Assembly: GCF_950100655.1 (NCBI RefSeq)
Contig: NZ_CATNLY010000012.1
Span: forward strand, 558,001 to 622,000
Reading direction: 5' to 3'
Source of the DNA: Pleomorphomonas sp. T1.2MG-36
GTDB taxonomy: Bacteria; Pseudomonadota; Alphaproteobacteria; Rhizobiales; Pleomorphomonadaceae
DNA: 64,000 bases
This document shows, piece by piece, positions 55,445-63,531 of this stretch. A program made the position numbers and the translations under genes. Position 1 is the first letter of the stretch; each line of letters begins with the position of its first letter. The notes beneath the pieces are model-generated. The model did no database searches. It had not been told where the DNA came from and worked only from the letters and a program-made list of their open reading frames with translations.

Positions 55445-56137
55445 ATGCCCCGCATTGCCTCCCCTGCCCCCGACCTTCTTGCCGGCCTCATCGTCGAGGC
55501 TTGCGACCGTCGCATGGAAGTGGATTTCGCGCGCCGTTGGGGCGGCCCCGTTGCCGGGGTGGACGAGGTCGGCCGCGGTCCGCTTGCCGGCCCGGTGGTG
55601 ACCGCGGCGGTGATTCTCACGGATGCGCCGCTGCCCGAAGGGCTCACCGATTCCAAGCAGCTCAAGCCGGGCGCGCGGGAGCAGATGTTCGAGGTCATCT
55701 GCCGCGATCATATCGTCGCCGTCGCCTCGGCGTCGGCCGCCCGCATCGACGCGATGAACATCCTCGCCGCCAATCTCTGGGCGATGGATCGCGCCGTGCG
55801 GTCCCTGGCCGAACAGCCTGTGGGCGTGCTGGTCGATGGCCGGGACGTACCCTCGGCACTGACAGCAGCCGGCTATCGGGGAGCGGCCATCGTGAAGGGA
55901 GACGCCCGCGTCGCCGCCATTGCCGCCGCGTCCATCGTCGCCAAAGTGATGCGCGACCGGATGATGGAGCTGCACGCCGCCGAGTTTCCCGGCTACGGCT
56001 TCGAGACCAATGTCGGCTACGGCTCCGCGAAGCATCTGAAGGCTCTTGCCGAGCTGGGGCCTACGCCCATCCATCGCCGCAGCTTCCGGCCCGTACGCGA
56101 ATGCATCGAGGCGAGAGCCGGCGGACAGAGGCCATGA
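55445..56137 (+). CDS. rnhB: Ribonuclease HII
   Basis: A 230-residue RNase H2 enzyme that removes ribonucleotides from RNA/DNA hybrids. The active site begins VDEVGRGPLAGPVVTAAV (Asp-Glu pair), with a further Asp in VLVDGRDVP and the KGDARVAAIAAASIVAKV segment that contains the next acidic residue. The C-terminal YPGYG-type part reads FPGYGFETNVGYG. Its 3' end overlaps the T-tract of the opposing ATP synthase terminator. Confidence 0.95.
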   Translation: MPRIASPAPDLLAGLIVEACDRRMEVDFARRWGGPVAGVDEVGRGPLAGPVVTAAVILTDAPLPEGLTDSKQLKPGAREQMFEVICRDHIVAVASASAARIDAMNILAANLWAMDRAVRSLAEQPVGVLVDGRDVPSALTAAGYRGAAIVKGDARVAAIAAASIVAKVMRDRMMELHAAEFPGYGFETNVGYGSAKHLKALAELGPTPIHRRSFRPVRECIEARAGGQRP

Positions 56138-56159
56138 AAAAGGGGCCGCCAAGGCCCCT
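56137..56159 (-). terminator. Intrinsic terminator of the F0 ATP synthase operon
   Basis: On the minus strand AGGGGCC, loop TTGGC, GGCCCCT then TTTT forms a 7-bp GC-rich stem with a U-tract, 30 bp after the atpF stop. It overlaps the last codon of the convergent rnhB. Confidence 0.8.
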
Positions 56160-56188
56160 CGTTCCGGATCGGTCCTGTGGCGGGAAAC

Positions 56189-56671
56189 TCAGCCGAACCG
56201 TGCCTTGACCTCGTCCACGCCGCTGGAGATCAGATCCGCGGCCACTTTGCCCTGCACCTTCTCGGCAAGCAGGCTCTTCGAAGCGGCAATCGCCATATCG
56301 ATGGCGACGGCCCTGACTTCGGCGACCGCTGCCGCCTCGGCATGGGCGATCTTGGCCTCGACCGTGCGCGTCCGCTGCTCGATCAGCTCCTTGAGCGCCA
56401 CTTCGGCATCGGCCGTCATGCGCTTGGCTTCGGCTTCCGCATGGGCGATGATCTCGGCGGCATCCTGCTCGGCGATGACCCGCTTGTGCTGGTATTCGGC
56501 CAGAAGAGCTTCCGCCTCTCTCCGCAGGCGCTGCGCCGCGTCGAGCTCGGCCGTGACTTCCTCGGCCCTCTTGTCGAGCATGCGCCCAACCATGCCGAAC
56601 ACGCCGTAATAGGCGAGCACGACAAAGAACAGGACCAGACCGACAAAGGCCCATGTGGTGTTGTCGAGCAT
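56189..56671 (-). CDS. atpF: F0F1 ATP synthase subunit b
   Basis: A 160-residue peripheral-stalk subunit: one N-terminal membrane helix (about 5-28, WAFVGLVLFFVVLAYYGVF) and a long charged coiled coil reaching up to F1. As in other alphaproteobacteria the operon encodes two b-type subunits, this and b'. It is the last gene of the F0 operon, 11 bp after b', and is followed by a terminator. Confidence 0.95.
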   Translation of the reverse strand: MLDNTTWAFVGLVLFFVVLAYYGVFGMVGRMLDKRAEEVTAELDAAQRLRREAEALLAEYQHKRVIAEQDAAEIIAHAEAEAKRMTADAEVALKELIEQRTRTVEAKIAHAEAAAVAEVRAVAIDMAIAASKSLLAEKVQGKVAADLISSGVDEVKARFG

Positions 56672-56682
56672 CGGGCCTCTCC

Positions 56683-57297
56683 TCAGTGTTTACCGACCGA
56701 CACGGCGGCAACAGCCGCGGCGGCCTCGTCACGGCTCACCTTGCCGACCAGCGCCTCGACAACCGCTTCGGTCGTCTCGGTAGCGATCGTCGACACGTGA
56801 TCGAGCGCTATCCTCTTGACGTCAGCAATGTGCTTTTCGGTGTCGGACAGCTTAGCGGTGAGCTGCGCTTCAGCCGCATGGCGTCGTCCGTCGATCTCGC
56901 GGGCAACCTTGCTGCGCGTCTCGTGGGCGATGGCATTGGCCTTGTTGCGAGCGGCGGCGAGCGACGCTTCGTAGGAGGCAATGGCAGCGTCCGTATCCGC
57001 CTTGGCCTTCTCGGCCTCGACCAGATCGGAAGCGATCTTCGCGGCACGCGCTTCGAGAATGCCTGCAATCTGCGGGATGACCTTCTTGGCCATCAGGACG
57101 TAGAGCGCAATGAAGACGATGGCCAGCCAGAAGAGCTGTGAAGGGAAGGTCGAGGGATCGAACGGCGGGAAGGTGCCGCCGTGCTCGCCGCCCCCGTGCG
57201 CCACCGTCGTGCCGGCGGTGTCCGTCGGCGCGTGGCCGTCCTCCGCCGGAACGACCGCCGGCTCTTGTGCGTTGGCTTGGCTGATGAACCAGCTCAT
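56683..57297 (-). CDS. atpG: F0F1 ATP synthase subunit b'
   Basis: A 204-residue second stalk subunit. An extended N-terminus (about 1-45, with an AQEPAVVPAEDGHAP segment) precedes the membrane helix QLFWLAIVFIALYVLMAKK and a long coiled coil. This b' form pairs with b in alphaproteobacteria and photosynthetic bacteria. It is separated from atpE by 145 bp containing two hairpins and is followed by atpF after 11 bp. Confidence 0.94.
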   Translation of the reverse strand: MSWFISQANAQEPAVVPAEDGHAPTDTAGTTVAHGGGEHGGTFPPFDPSTFPSQLFWLAIVFIALYVLMAKKVIPQIAGILEARAAKIASDLVEAEKAKADTDAAIASYEASLAAARNKANAIAHETRSKVAREIDGRRHAAEAQLTAKLSDTEKHIADVKRIALDHVSTIATETTEAVVEALVGKVSRDEAAAAVAAVSVGKH

Positions 57298-57378
57298 CGA
57301 CGCTCAGGCTCCATGGATGATAACGACCAAGCGGCGCCCCGAGGCAGAAACCACCTCGCAAGGCGCCGGCTCGTCTCG

Positions 57379-57424
57379 GCCGGCCGGAGACCGGCCGGCG
57401 ACATGCATAGGGCCCAAAGGGCCC
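57379..57424 (-). other. Two stem-loops directly after atpE
   Basis: GGGCCC-AAA-GGGCCC at 57410-57424 and GCCGGCCGG-AGA-CCGGCCGGC at 57379-57399 form two tight hairpins 18 and 43 nt after the atpE stop codon. Neither is followed by a T-tract, so they are better explained as 3'-end stabilisers or processing guards than terminators. Confidence 0.6.
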
Positions 57425-57442
57425 GCTTCGGCTGTCTCGCGA

Positions 57443-57670
57443 TCAGACGGCGAACAGCAGCAGCAGAGCGATCAGCAGCGAGAAGATGCCGAGCGCTTCG
57501 GTCACGGCAAAGCCGAGGATCAGGCGACCGAACTGGCCGTCGGCGGCCGACGGATTGCGGACGGCACTCGACAGGTAGTTGCCGAAGATGCTGCCGAGGC
57601 CGATGGCGGCACCGGCGATGCCGATGGTCGAAAGGCCAGCGCCGATGTACTTCGCGGCTTCAGCTTCCAT
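57443..57670 (-). CDS. atpE: F0F1 ATP synthase subunit c
   Basis: A 75-residue two-helix proteolipid that forms the rotor ring. The polar loop [11 protein letters not shown] and the ion-carrying glutamate in [11 protein letters not shown] are visible; the lack of a Na+-binding motif (no Q/ES pattern in helix 1) indicates H+ coupling. The order is atpZ-atpB-atpE-atpG-atpF. Two hairpins follow the stop, possibly protecting the mRNA needed in highest amount. Confidence 0.97.
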   Translation of the reverse strand: MEAEAAKYIGAGLSTIGIAGAAIGLGSIFGNYLSSAVRNPSAADGQFGRLILGFAVTEALGIFSLLIALLLLFAV

Positions 57671-57735
57671 TGTAATGCTCCTTGAGAAACAAAGACCTGG
57701 ATGGTTTTGATGGGGTGAACTTCGTCGATCCGGCC

Positions 57736-58494
57736 TCAGTGCCCCGGGTGCAGGGCATCGTTGAGGTACATGCAGGTAAGGATCGTGAAGACGTAAGCCT
57801 GGAGGAATGCCACCAGGAATTCGAGGGCGGTCAGGGCCACCACCATGACCAGCGGCAGCAGCGCGCCGAGGAAGCCGAAGGCGCCGAGCCCGGTCAGCGT
57901 CACCACGAAGCCCGCGAACACCTTAAGGGTGATGTGGCCAGCCAGCATGTTGGCGAACAGACGGACGGCGAGGCTGAGCGGCCGCGACAGAAAGGAGATG
58001 ATCTCGATCAGGGTGACCAACGGCACGATCGCCGCCGGAACGCCCGAGGGAACGAACAGCTTCAGGAAGTGGGTGCCGTTCTTGTAGAAACCGTAGATGG
58101 TCACCGTGAAGATGACGAGCAACGCCAGCGCCGCCGTGACGATGATGTGCGAGGTGACGGTGAAGAAATACGGCACCATGCCGAAGATGTTGGCCGTCAG
58201 CACGAACATGAACAGCGAGAACACCAGCGGCATGAAGCGCATGCCACCCTCGCCGGCAGCATTCCTCAGCGTGGTGGCGACAAACTCGTAGGAGAGCTCG
58301 GCTACCGTCTGGGCGCGGCCCGGCACCACGGCTCGCGACGAGGTGCCCCACAGAAGCACCAGCGCGATGGCAGCCAGCGTCAGGACCATGAACAGCGAGG
58401 AGTTGGTGAAGGAGACGTCGTATCCGTCGATGTTGATGTCCACCAGCTTGTGGATGCCGAACTGATGGATGGGATCGGTTCTTACGTCAGCCAC
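57736..58494 (-). CDS. atpB: F0F1 ATP synthase subunit a
   Basis: A 252-residue stator subunit that provides the two proton half-channels. The functional arginine lies in [19 protein letters not shown], and the N-terminal [21 protein letters not shown] is typical of alphaproteobacteria. About six hydrophobic helices. The gene follows atpZ by 69 bp and precedes atpE by 65 bp. Confidence 0.96.
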   Translation of the reverse strand: MADVRTDPIHQFGIHKLVDINIDGYDVSFTNSSLFMVLTLAAIALVLLWGTSSRAVVPGRAQTVAELSYEFVATTLRNAAGEGGMRFMPLVFSLFMFVLTANIFGMVPYFFTVTSHIIVTAALALLVIFTVTIYGFYKNGTHFLKLFVPSGVPAAIVPLVTLIEIISFLSRPLSLAVRLFANMLAGHITLKVFAGFVVTLTGLGAFGFLGALLPLVMVVALTALEFLVAFLQAYVFTILTCMYLNDALHPGH

Positions 58495-58563
58495 CTTGAG
58501 GAGCTCCCTCGCTCGATCTCGCCCGCAACACGACCTGGAACCAAAACGCCCGGCCGTTCAAAC

Positions 58564-58938
58564 TCACTCTTCGCCGTCCGGCGCCCGACGTGAGGACTTG
58601 CCCCCCTTGGCGGCGAAAGGATCCTTCGCCACGCCCGTCGCACGCATCACGTTCAGCGTTCCCGCCGCAAAGCCGAGCAGCAGAAACACGATCATGCCCC
58701 ACGGAGTCGTTCCGAAGAGGCGATCGATCGTATAGCCGATCACAAACCCAACGATCACCCCGGCCACGAATTCCGAGCCGACCTTCATCGCCTGCCCGAT
58801 ACCGGACAGTCCAGACGACTGCGGGGCACCACCCTCGGGTGTCGACGGACCACGCCGGGCTTCGGCCAGCTTCTCACCCAGCGCCCTAAGGCGGGGATCG
58901 CTTCCGGCGGCGTCCGGCCGTTCGTCGTTCTGACCCAT
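58564..58938 (-). CDS. ATP synthase AtpZ/subunit I family protein
   Basis: A 124-residue protein leading the F0 operon. An N-terminal hydrophilic region DPRLRALGEKLAEARRG is followed by two membrane helices (about 48-70 and 75-97, GVIVGFVIGYTIDRLFGTTPW), matching the AtpZ/AtpI family thought to assist c-ring assembly. The ATG at 58938 has GAGGA before it, so the 10-residue longer start is rejected. The promoter lies 70-100 bp upstream. Confidence 0.88.
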   Translation of the reverse strand: MGQNDERPDAAGSDPRLRALGEKLAEARRGPSTPEGGAPQSSGLSGIGQAMKVGSEFVAGVIVGFVIGYTIDRLFGTTPWGMIVFLLLGFAAGTLNVMRATGVAKDPFAAKGGKSSRRAPDGEE

Positions 58939-59006
58939 CGGCGGCATCCTCGAGAACGCAGTCGCCAAGGCCCTGCAAGATCGGGGTAATCCCTGATTTG
59001 GCGGGC

Positions 59007-59035
59007 ACCATAGTGTTCACACGGATGCCTGTCAA
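59007..59035 (-). promoter_or_regulatory. Strong sigma-70-type promoter of the F0 operon
   Basis: On the minus strand TTGACA (59035-59030), 17 nt, TATGGT (59012-59007). The -35 is consensus, the spacing ideal and the -10 close. The leader to atpZ would be about 60 nt. Confidence 0.7.
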
Positions 59036-59184
59036 GATTGGCGACGGCCTATACATTTCATTGATTTATATGCCATTTCCACCGGTGAGACCACCGCCAT
59101 TCCCAGACTGCGACTTTAGTCGAGGCGGGCGTAATCGATTAAGCTGCCATTGCCTCGCAACACGGCCTGGAAAGCAGGTGCGGT

Positions 59185-62100
59185 TCAGCTCGCCTCGCGG
59201 AAGGATTCGGCGGTTTCAAGGTCGACGGAGACGAGCTGCGACACGCCGCGCTCGGCCATGGTGACGCCGAACAGGCGATTCATGCGCGCCATAGTGATCG
59301 GATTGTGGGTGATGACCACGAAGCGGGTCTCGGTGGAACGGGCCATCTCTTCGAGAAGATCGCAGTAGCGCTCGACGTTCGCATCATCGAGCGGCGCGTC
59401 GACCTCGTCGAGCACGCAGATCGGCGCCGGATTGGTCAGAAAGACGGCGAAGATCAGCGCCATGGCCGTCAGCGCCTGTTCGCCGCCGGAGAGCAGCGTC
59501 ATGGTCTGCGGCTTTTTGCCGGGCGGGCGAGCGAGAATCTCAAGGCCGGCTTCCAGCGGATCCTCGGCGTCGACGAGTTGCAGCTCCGCCGTGCCGCCAC
59601 CGAACAGATGGACGAACAGGCGCTGGAAGTGGGCATTGACGATACCGAAGGCATTGAGCAACCGCTCGCGCGCCTCGCGATTCAGGTTCTGGATGCCTTG
59701 GCGCAGGCGACGGATCGCCTCGATCAGATCTTCACGCTCGTTGACTAGGGTATCCAGCCGCTCCTCCAGCTCGGCCTGTTCCGCCTCCGCCTGGAGATTG
59801 ACGCCGCCGAGCTTGTCGCGCTCGACCTTCAGCCTTTCGAGCCGGGTCTCGACGCCAGCCAGATCCGGTAGCGGCGCCGCCTCGTCGATTTCGGCAAGCT
59901 GGCGCAAGGCGTAGAGCGGCGTATCGAAACGATCACGCATCTCCTCGGCATACACCTCAAGCCGCTGCTTGGCGGCGGCGAGCCGCTCTTCGGCACGCAC
60001 GCGGCCTTCCCGAATGGTCGAAAGGCGGGCAAGCGCCTCGGCAGCGGCGCGATCGGCTTCGCCGGCCTGCATCTCGCCCTCGCGGAGCCGGTCCGAAGCC
60101 TCCGCACTGGCAGTCTCGGCCGCGGCAACCGCCCGCATCAGGCCGCGCCGGGCCTCGACGATTTCGTCGGGGCGGTCGATCAGCTCGGCCCGTTCGTCTT
60201 CCACTTGGGCGAGGCGGTCATCCAGTTCCTCGAGATGGGCGGCGGCGTGACGCACGCGGTCGCCCCAGCCGGCGCGTTCGCGTTCGATCGCCTCGATGCG
60301 GCGTTTGCGCAGTTCCCCCTCGCGGCGGATCATGTCGACGGCGGCGCGCGCCTCCGAAAAGCGGGCGCGCGTGTCGGCCGCCTCGCCGCGCAGGGCGTGA
60401 ACGCGGGCCGACAGTTCGGAGGCATCGGCGAGCTCGCCGTATCTCTCCTCGGCCTCGGCCTTGCGCGCCGCCATATCCTCCGCATCGGCTGCGAGGCGTT
60501 CGCGCTGGCCGGCGGCGGCGGCGCGGCGGGCGACGGTTTCCGCCAGCGCCCGTTCGGCGACCAGCAGCCGGTCGCGCGCGTTGGCAGCGCCCCGTTCGGC
60601 GACCTTGACCGCTTCTCGGGCGGCGCGTTCCTCAGCTTCGGCCTCGCGCAAGCGCACCTCGGCTCCGTCGAGCACCTGACGCCGCGCGGTGCAGAGTTCG
60701 CCCGCCGTTTCGCGCAGAGCATCGATCTCGGCAAGCCGGTTGCGGGCCGCGAGCCTGCGGGCGGCGGCAGTGGGGGCATCGGCGGCGGCGGCGTAGCCAT
60801 CCCAACGCCAGACCGCGCCTTCGAGCGTTACCAGAATCTGGCCGGTGGCGAGCAGCGGCTGCAGACGAGCCGCATCCTCCGCCTTGACGACGCCGATCTG
60901 CCGCAGCCGACGCCCGATGAGGTCGGGGCCATCGACGAACTTGGCCAGCGCCGGAACGCCCTCGGGCAATGCGGGGTCGTCGGCGTCGTCGCCGGGCATC
61001 GTCCAGTAGGCCGGCGCACGATCGTCGATCGGCGCCTCGATGTCCTCGCCGAGGGCGGCGGCCAGCGCCGTCTCGAAGCCCTTTTGCGGAGCAAGACGAT
61101 CGACCAGCGGCGGAAACAGCTGGCCGTGCTCGATGTCCAGCATCTTGGCGAGAGTCCGCGCCTCGGTATCGAGTTTCTGAAGCTCGCGTTCCGCCTCGGC
61201 CAACGGCCCCGACGCGGCGAGGCGTTCCTCCTCGGCGGCGCGGCGCCCGGCCTCGGCATCGGCAACCGCCGTCTCGGCCTCGAACACCATGGCCGCCGCC
61301 AGTTCGATCTCCTCGCGGGCCTCGGCGATGGCGTCGTCCGCGTTGAGTCGCTCATCGAGCTCCGCCAGTTCGGCATCGAGCCCCTCAAGCTCGCGAAGCT
61401 GGCGATCGAGGCGAAGACCCGCCTCGCGGATCTCGCGTTCGAGCGCGCCTTTCAGCGCGGCAGCTTCGGCCTCGGCGGCCGTGGCGGCGGTCAGCTCGGC
61501 GTCGACGTCGGCGAGGCGTGCCGCGATCTCCGAGGCGGATGCCTCCGCCTCCGCCTGCCGCTCTTCCTCACCGAGCTCCTCGCCGGCCAACGCTTCGGCC
61601 TCGTCCGCAAGGGCGGCGAGACGCTCGTCGTTCTCGGCCACCAGCGCCGCTTCGCGTGCGCGGTCGCGGGCGATCTCCTCGGCGCGGCGGGAGAGTTCGG
61701 CCAGCCGTTCGCGGGCGCGCCGCTCCTCGGCCTCGGATTCGGCAAGCGCGATCCGCAACCTTTGCAACGCGGCGGCCGTTTCCACGGCCCGGTCGCGTAG
61801 CCCCGGCAGATCGTGGGCGATGATCGCCTGCCGGCGGACAGCCTCGGTCTGGGCGGCCTGGGCGTCGGCGACGGCGCCGAAGCTGTCCGTCATCTGCGCT
61901 TCGGCTTCCTCGACCTGGGTCATCAGGTCGCCGACGCGCAGGTAGGCGACGGTTGCCTCGGCCTTGCGGATGTCGGCGGACAGATTGCGGTAGCGCGCCG
62001 CCTGCCGGGCCTGCTTGCGCAGGCCTTCGAGCCGCGTCTCGATCTCCCGCAACACGTCTTCCATGCGCGTGAGATTGGTTTCGGCGCCCTTGAGACGCAG

Positions 62101-62643
62101 TTCCGCGTCATGCCGGCGGGAATGCAGGCCGGAAATGCCGGCCGCCTCTTCCAGGATGGTGCGCCGTTGCGTCGGCTTGGCGGCGATCAGTTCGCCGATC
62201 TGCCCCTGCCGCACCATGGCCGGCGACCGAGCGCCGGTGGACGCATCGGCGAACAGGAGCTGCACGTCGCGGGCGCGCACGTCCTTGCCGTTGATGCGAT
62301 AGGATGAACCCGCCTGCCGTTCGATGCGGCGGGTGACTTCCAGAAGATCGGCATCGTTGAAGGCGGGAGGCGCGGTGCGCAGATCGTTTCTCAGCACCAG
62401 CGTCACTTCGGCGGCATTGCGGGCCGGACGCTTGCCGGAGCCGGAGAAGATGACGTCGTCCATGCCGGAAGCGCGCATCGCCTTGTACGAGCTCTCGCCC
62501 ATCACCCAGCGCATGGCCTCGACGAGATTGGACTTGCCGCAGCCGTTCGGCCCGACCACGCCGGTCAGGCCGGGTTCGATGACGAACTCGGAGAAATCAA
62601 CGAAGGACTTGAAGCCCTGTATCTTCAACCGCTCGAACTGCAT
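59185..62643 (-). CDS. smc: Chromosome segregation protein Smc
   Basis: A 1152-residue condensin ATPase. The N-terminal head has Walker A VVGPNGCGKSN with the signature MRWVMGESS. Two very long Ala/Glu/Arg-rich coiled coils flank a hinge (about 510-640, beginning LFPPLVDRLAPQKGFE). The C-terminal head has LLSGGEQALTAMALIFAVF and Walker B VCVLDEVDAPLDDANV. The dsbA-like and DUF721 genes lie upstream on the same strand, a conserved neighbourhood in Hyphomicrobiales. ScpA/ScpB are not in the window. Confidence 0.96.
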   Translation of the reverse strand: MQFERLKIQGFKSFVDFSEFVIEPGLTGVVGPNGCGKSNLVEAMRWVMGESSYKAMRASGMDDVIFSGSGKRPARNAAEVTLVLRNDLRTAPPAFNDADLLEVTRRIERQAGSSYRINGKDVRARDVQLLFADASTGARSPAMVRQGQIGELIAAKPTQRRTILEEAAGISGLHSRRHDAELRLKGAETNLTRMEDVLREIETRLEGLRKQARQAARYRNLSADIRKAEATVAYLRVGDLMTQVEEAEAQMTDSFGAVADAQAAQTEAVRRQAIIAHDLPGLRDRAVETAAALQRLRIALAESEAEERRARERLAELSRRAEEIARDRAREAALVAENDERLAALADEAEALAGEELGEEERQAEAEASASEIAARLADVDAELTAATAAEAEAAALKGALEREIREAGLRLDRQLRELEGLDAELAELDERLNADDAIAEAREEIELAAAMVFEAETAVADAEAGRRAAEEERLAASGPLAEAERELQKLDTEARTLAKMLDIEHGQLFPPLVDRLAPQKGFETALAAALGEDIEAPIDDRAPAYWTMPGDDADDPALPEGVPALAKFVDGPDLIGRRLRQIGVVKAEDAARLQPLLATGQILVTLEGAVWRWDGYAAAADAPTAAARRLAARNRLAEIDALRETAGELCTARRQVLDGAEVRLREAEAEERAAREAVKVAERGAANARDRLLVAERALAETVARRAAAAGQRERLAADAEDMAARKAEAEERYGELADASELSARVHALRGEAADTRARFSEARAAVDMIRREGELRKRRIEAIERERAGWGDRVRHAAAHLEELDDRLAQVEDERAELIDRPDEIVEARRGLMRAVAAAETASAEASDRLREGEMQAGEADRAAAEALARLSTIREGRVRAEERLAAAKQRLEVYAEEMRDRFDTPLYALRQLAEIDEAAPLPDLAGVETRLERLKVERDKLGGVNLQAEAEQAELEERLDTLVNEREDLIEAIRRLRQGIQNLNREARERLLNAFGIVNAHFQRLFVHLFGGGTAELQLVDAEDPLEAGLEILARPPGKKPQTMTLLSGGEQALTAMALIFAVFLTNPAPICVLDEVDAPLDDANVERYCDLLEEMARSTETRFVVITHNPITMARMNRLFGVTMAERGVSQLVSVDLETAESFREAS

Positions 62644-62700
62644 TGGCGATCCGCTTCGGCAGCACCCTATTCATAGAGTGTGACCGTACCATGGACCACC

Positions 62701-62760
62701 ATATCATGAAGGCCGCGACGCCGCCCCGGCAAGGGGCGGGCATCGCGGCCCTGTTGATAT
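62701..62760. other. Large interrupted stem-loop between dsbA-like gene and smc
   Basis: Nested complements ATATC/GATAT, GGCCGCGA/TCGCGGCC and CCGCCCC/GGGGCGG pair across 62701-62760 around a short loop. No T-tract follows on the minus strand (TTCATGATATG). It may be a weak terminator, or an RNA-stability or processing element for the dsbA-like transcript. Confidence 0.6.
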
Positions 62761-62784
62761 CCGGCGGTTATCACCAGTTGAGAA

Positions 62785-63435
62785 TCAGAGAAGCGGGTCG
62801 ATCTTGGCCGACAGCTCGTCGACCGACATGAAGCCGACCTCGCGCTGACCGTTGATGAAGAAGGTCGGCGTTCCGGTTATGCCGAACTCGTCGCCACCAC
62901 GCTTGCGCGTCGCATTGAGGTCGTCGAGCAGCTTCTGGTCGGTCAGCGTCGCCTCGAAGGTCGCGGGCGAATAACCGAACTGCTTGGACACATTGCGCAG
63001 ACCGGAGAGCGGGTCTTCGACGAAGGCCCATTCGCGCTGCGTCTTGAAGAGATAGGACACGACCTCGAAATACTTGCCGCCAGGTGCGTTGCGCGCCAGC
63101 ATGAAGCCGGCGGCGGCCAGTGGATCCAGCGGGAACTCGCGGATCACGAAATAGACCTTGCCGGTGTCGATATACTTGGTCTTGATCTCATCGAAGGTCT
63201 TGTTGTGGAAGTCAGCGCAGTGGCTGCAGGTCATCGACATATACTCGACGATCTTCACCTTGGCGTTGGGATCACCGAGCGCCATGTCGGGCAGCACGCC
63301 CGGTTTCATCAGCTCGGTCACGTCGACGGTGGCCGCCGGTTCCTGGGCAAAAGCCAGTCCGGGGAAAGACGCAAGCGCGGCAAAGCCGGCCGCGGCTACA
63401 GCTGTGGTCGTGAGGAAGCGGCGGCGAGTCAACAT
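62785..63435 (-). CDS. DsbA-family thiol oxidoreductase with Tat signal
   Basis: A 216-residue exported thioredoxin-fold protein. N-terminus MLTRRRFLTTTAVAAAG is a twin-arginine signal (RRRFL). The active site is CSHC in MSMTCSHCADFHN. The cis-proline loop reads GITGTPTFFINGQR. The helical insert is of the DsbA/DsbG-like kind (family DSBA_oxidoreductase). It may be a disulfide oxidase or isomerase in the periplasm; a Tat-exported DsbA-like protein beside smc and DUF721 is seen in related genomes. ATG 63435. Confidence 0.92.
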   Translation of the reverse strand: MLTRRRFLTTTAVAAAGFAALASFPGLAFAQEPAATVDVTELMKPGVLPDMALGDPNAKVKIVEYMSMTCSHCADFHNKTFDEIKTKYIDTGKVYFVIREFPLDPLAAAGFMLARNAPGGKYFEVVSYLFKTQREWAFVEDPLSGLRNVSKQFGYSPATFEATLTDQKLLDDLNATRKRGGDEFGITGTPTFFINGQREVGFMSVDELSAKIDPLL

Positions 63436-63531
63436 GTCGTTCCCTTTCGGATAACCGGCCCCACAGGGTCCGTCATTGGCGGCAAATTATGGCAAGCCCA
63501 CGTCATTGGAAAGAGGAAGTGCTTTTTCCTG

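Noticed and set aside
60205..61800. Plus-strand frame of about 530 codons inside smc
   Set aside because: Antisense to the coiled-coil coding part of smc; low-complexity translation.
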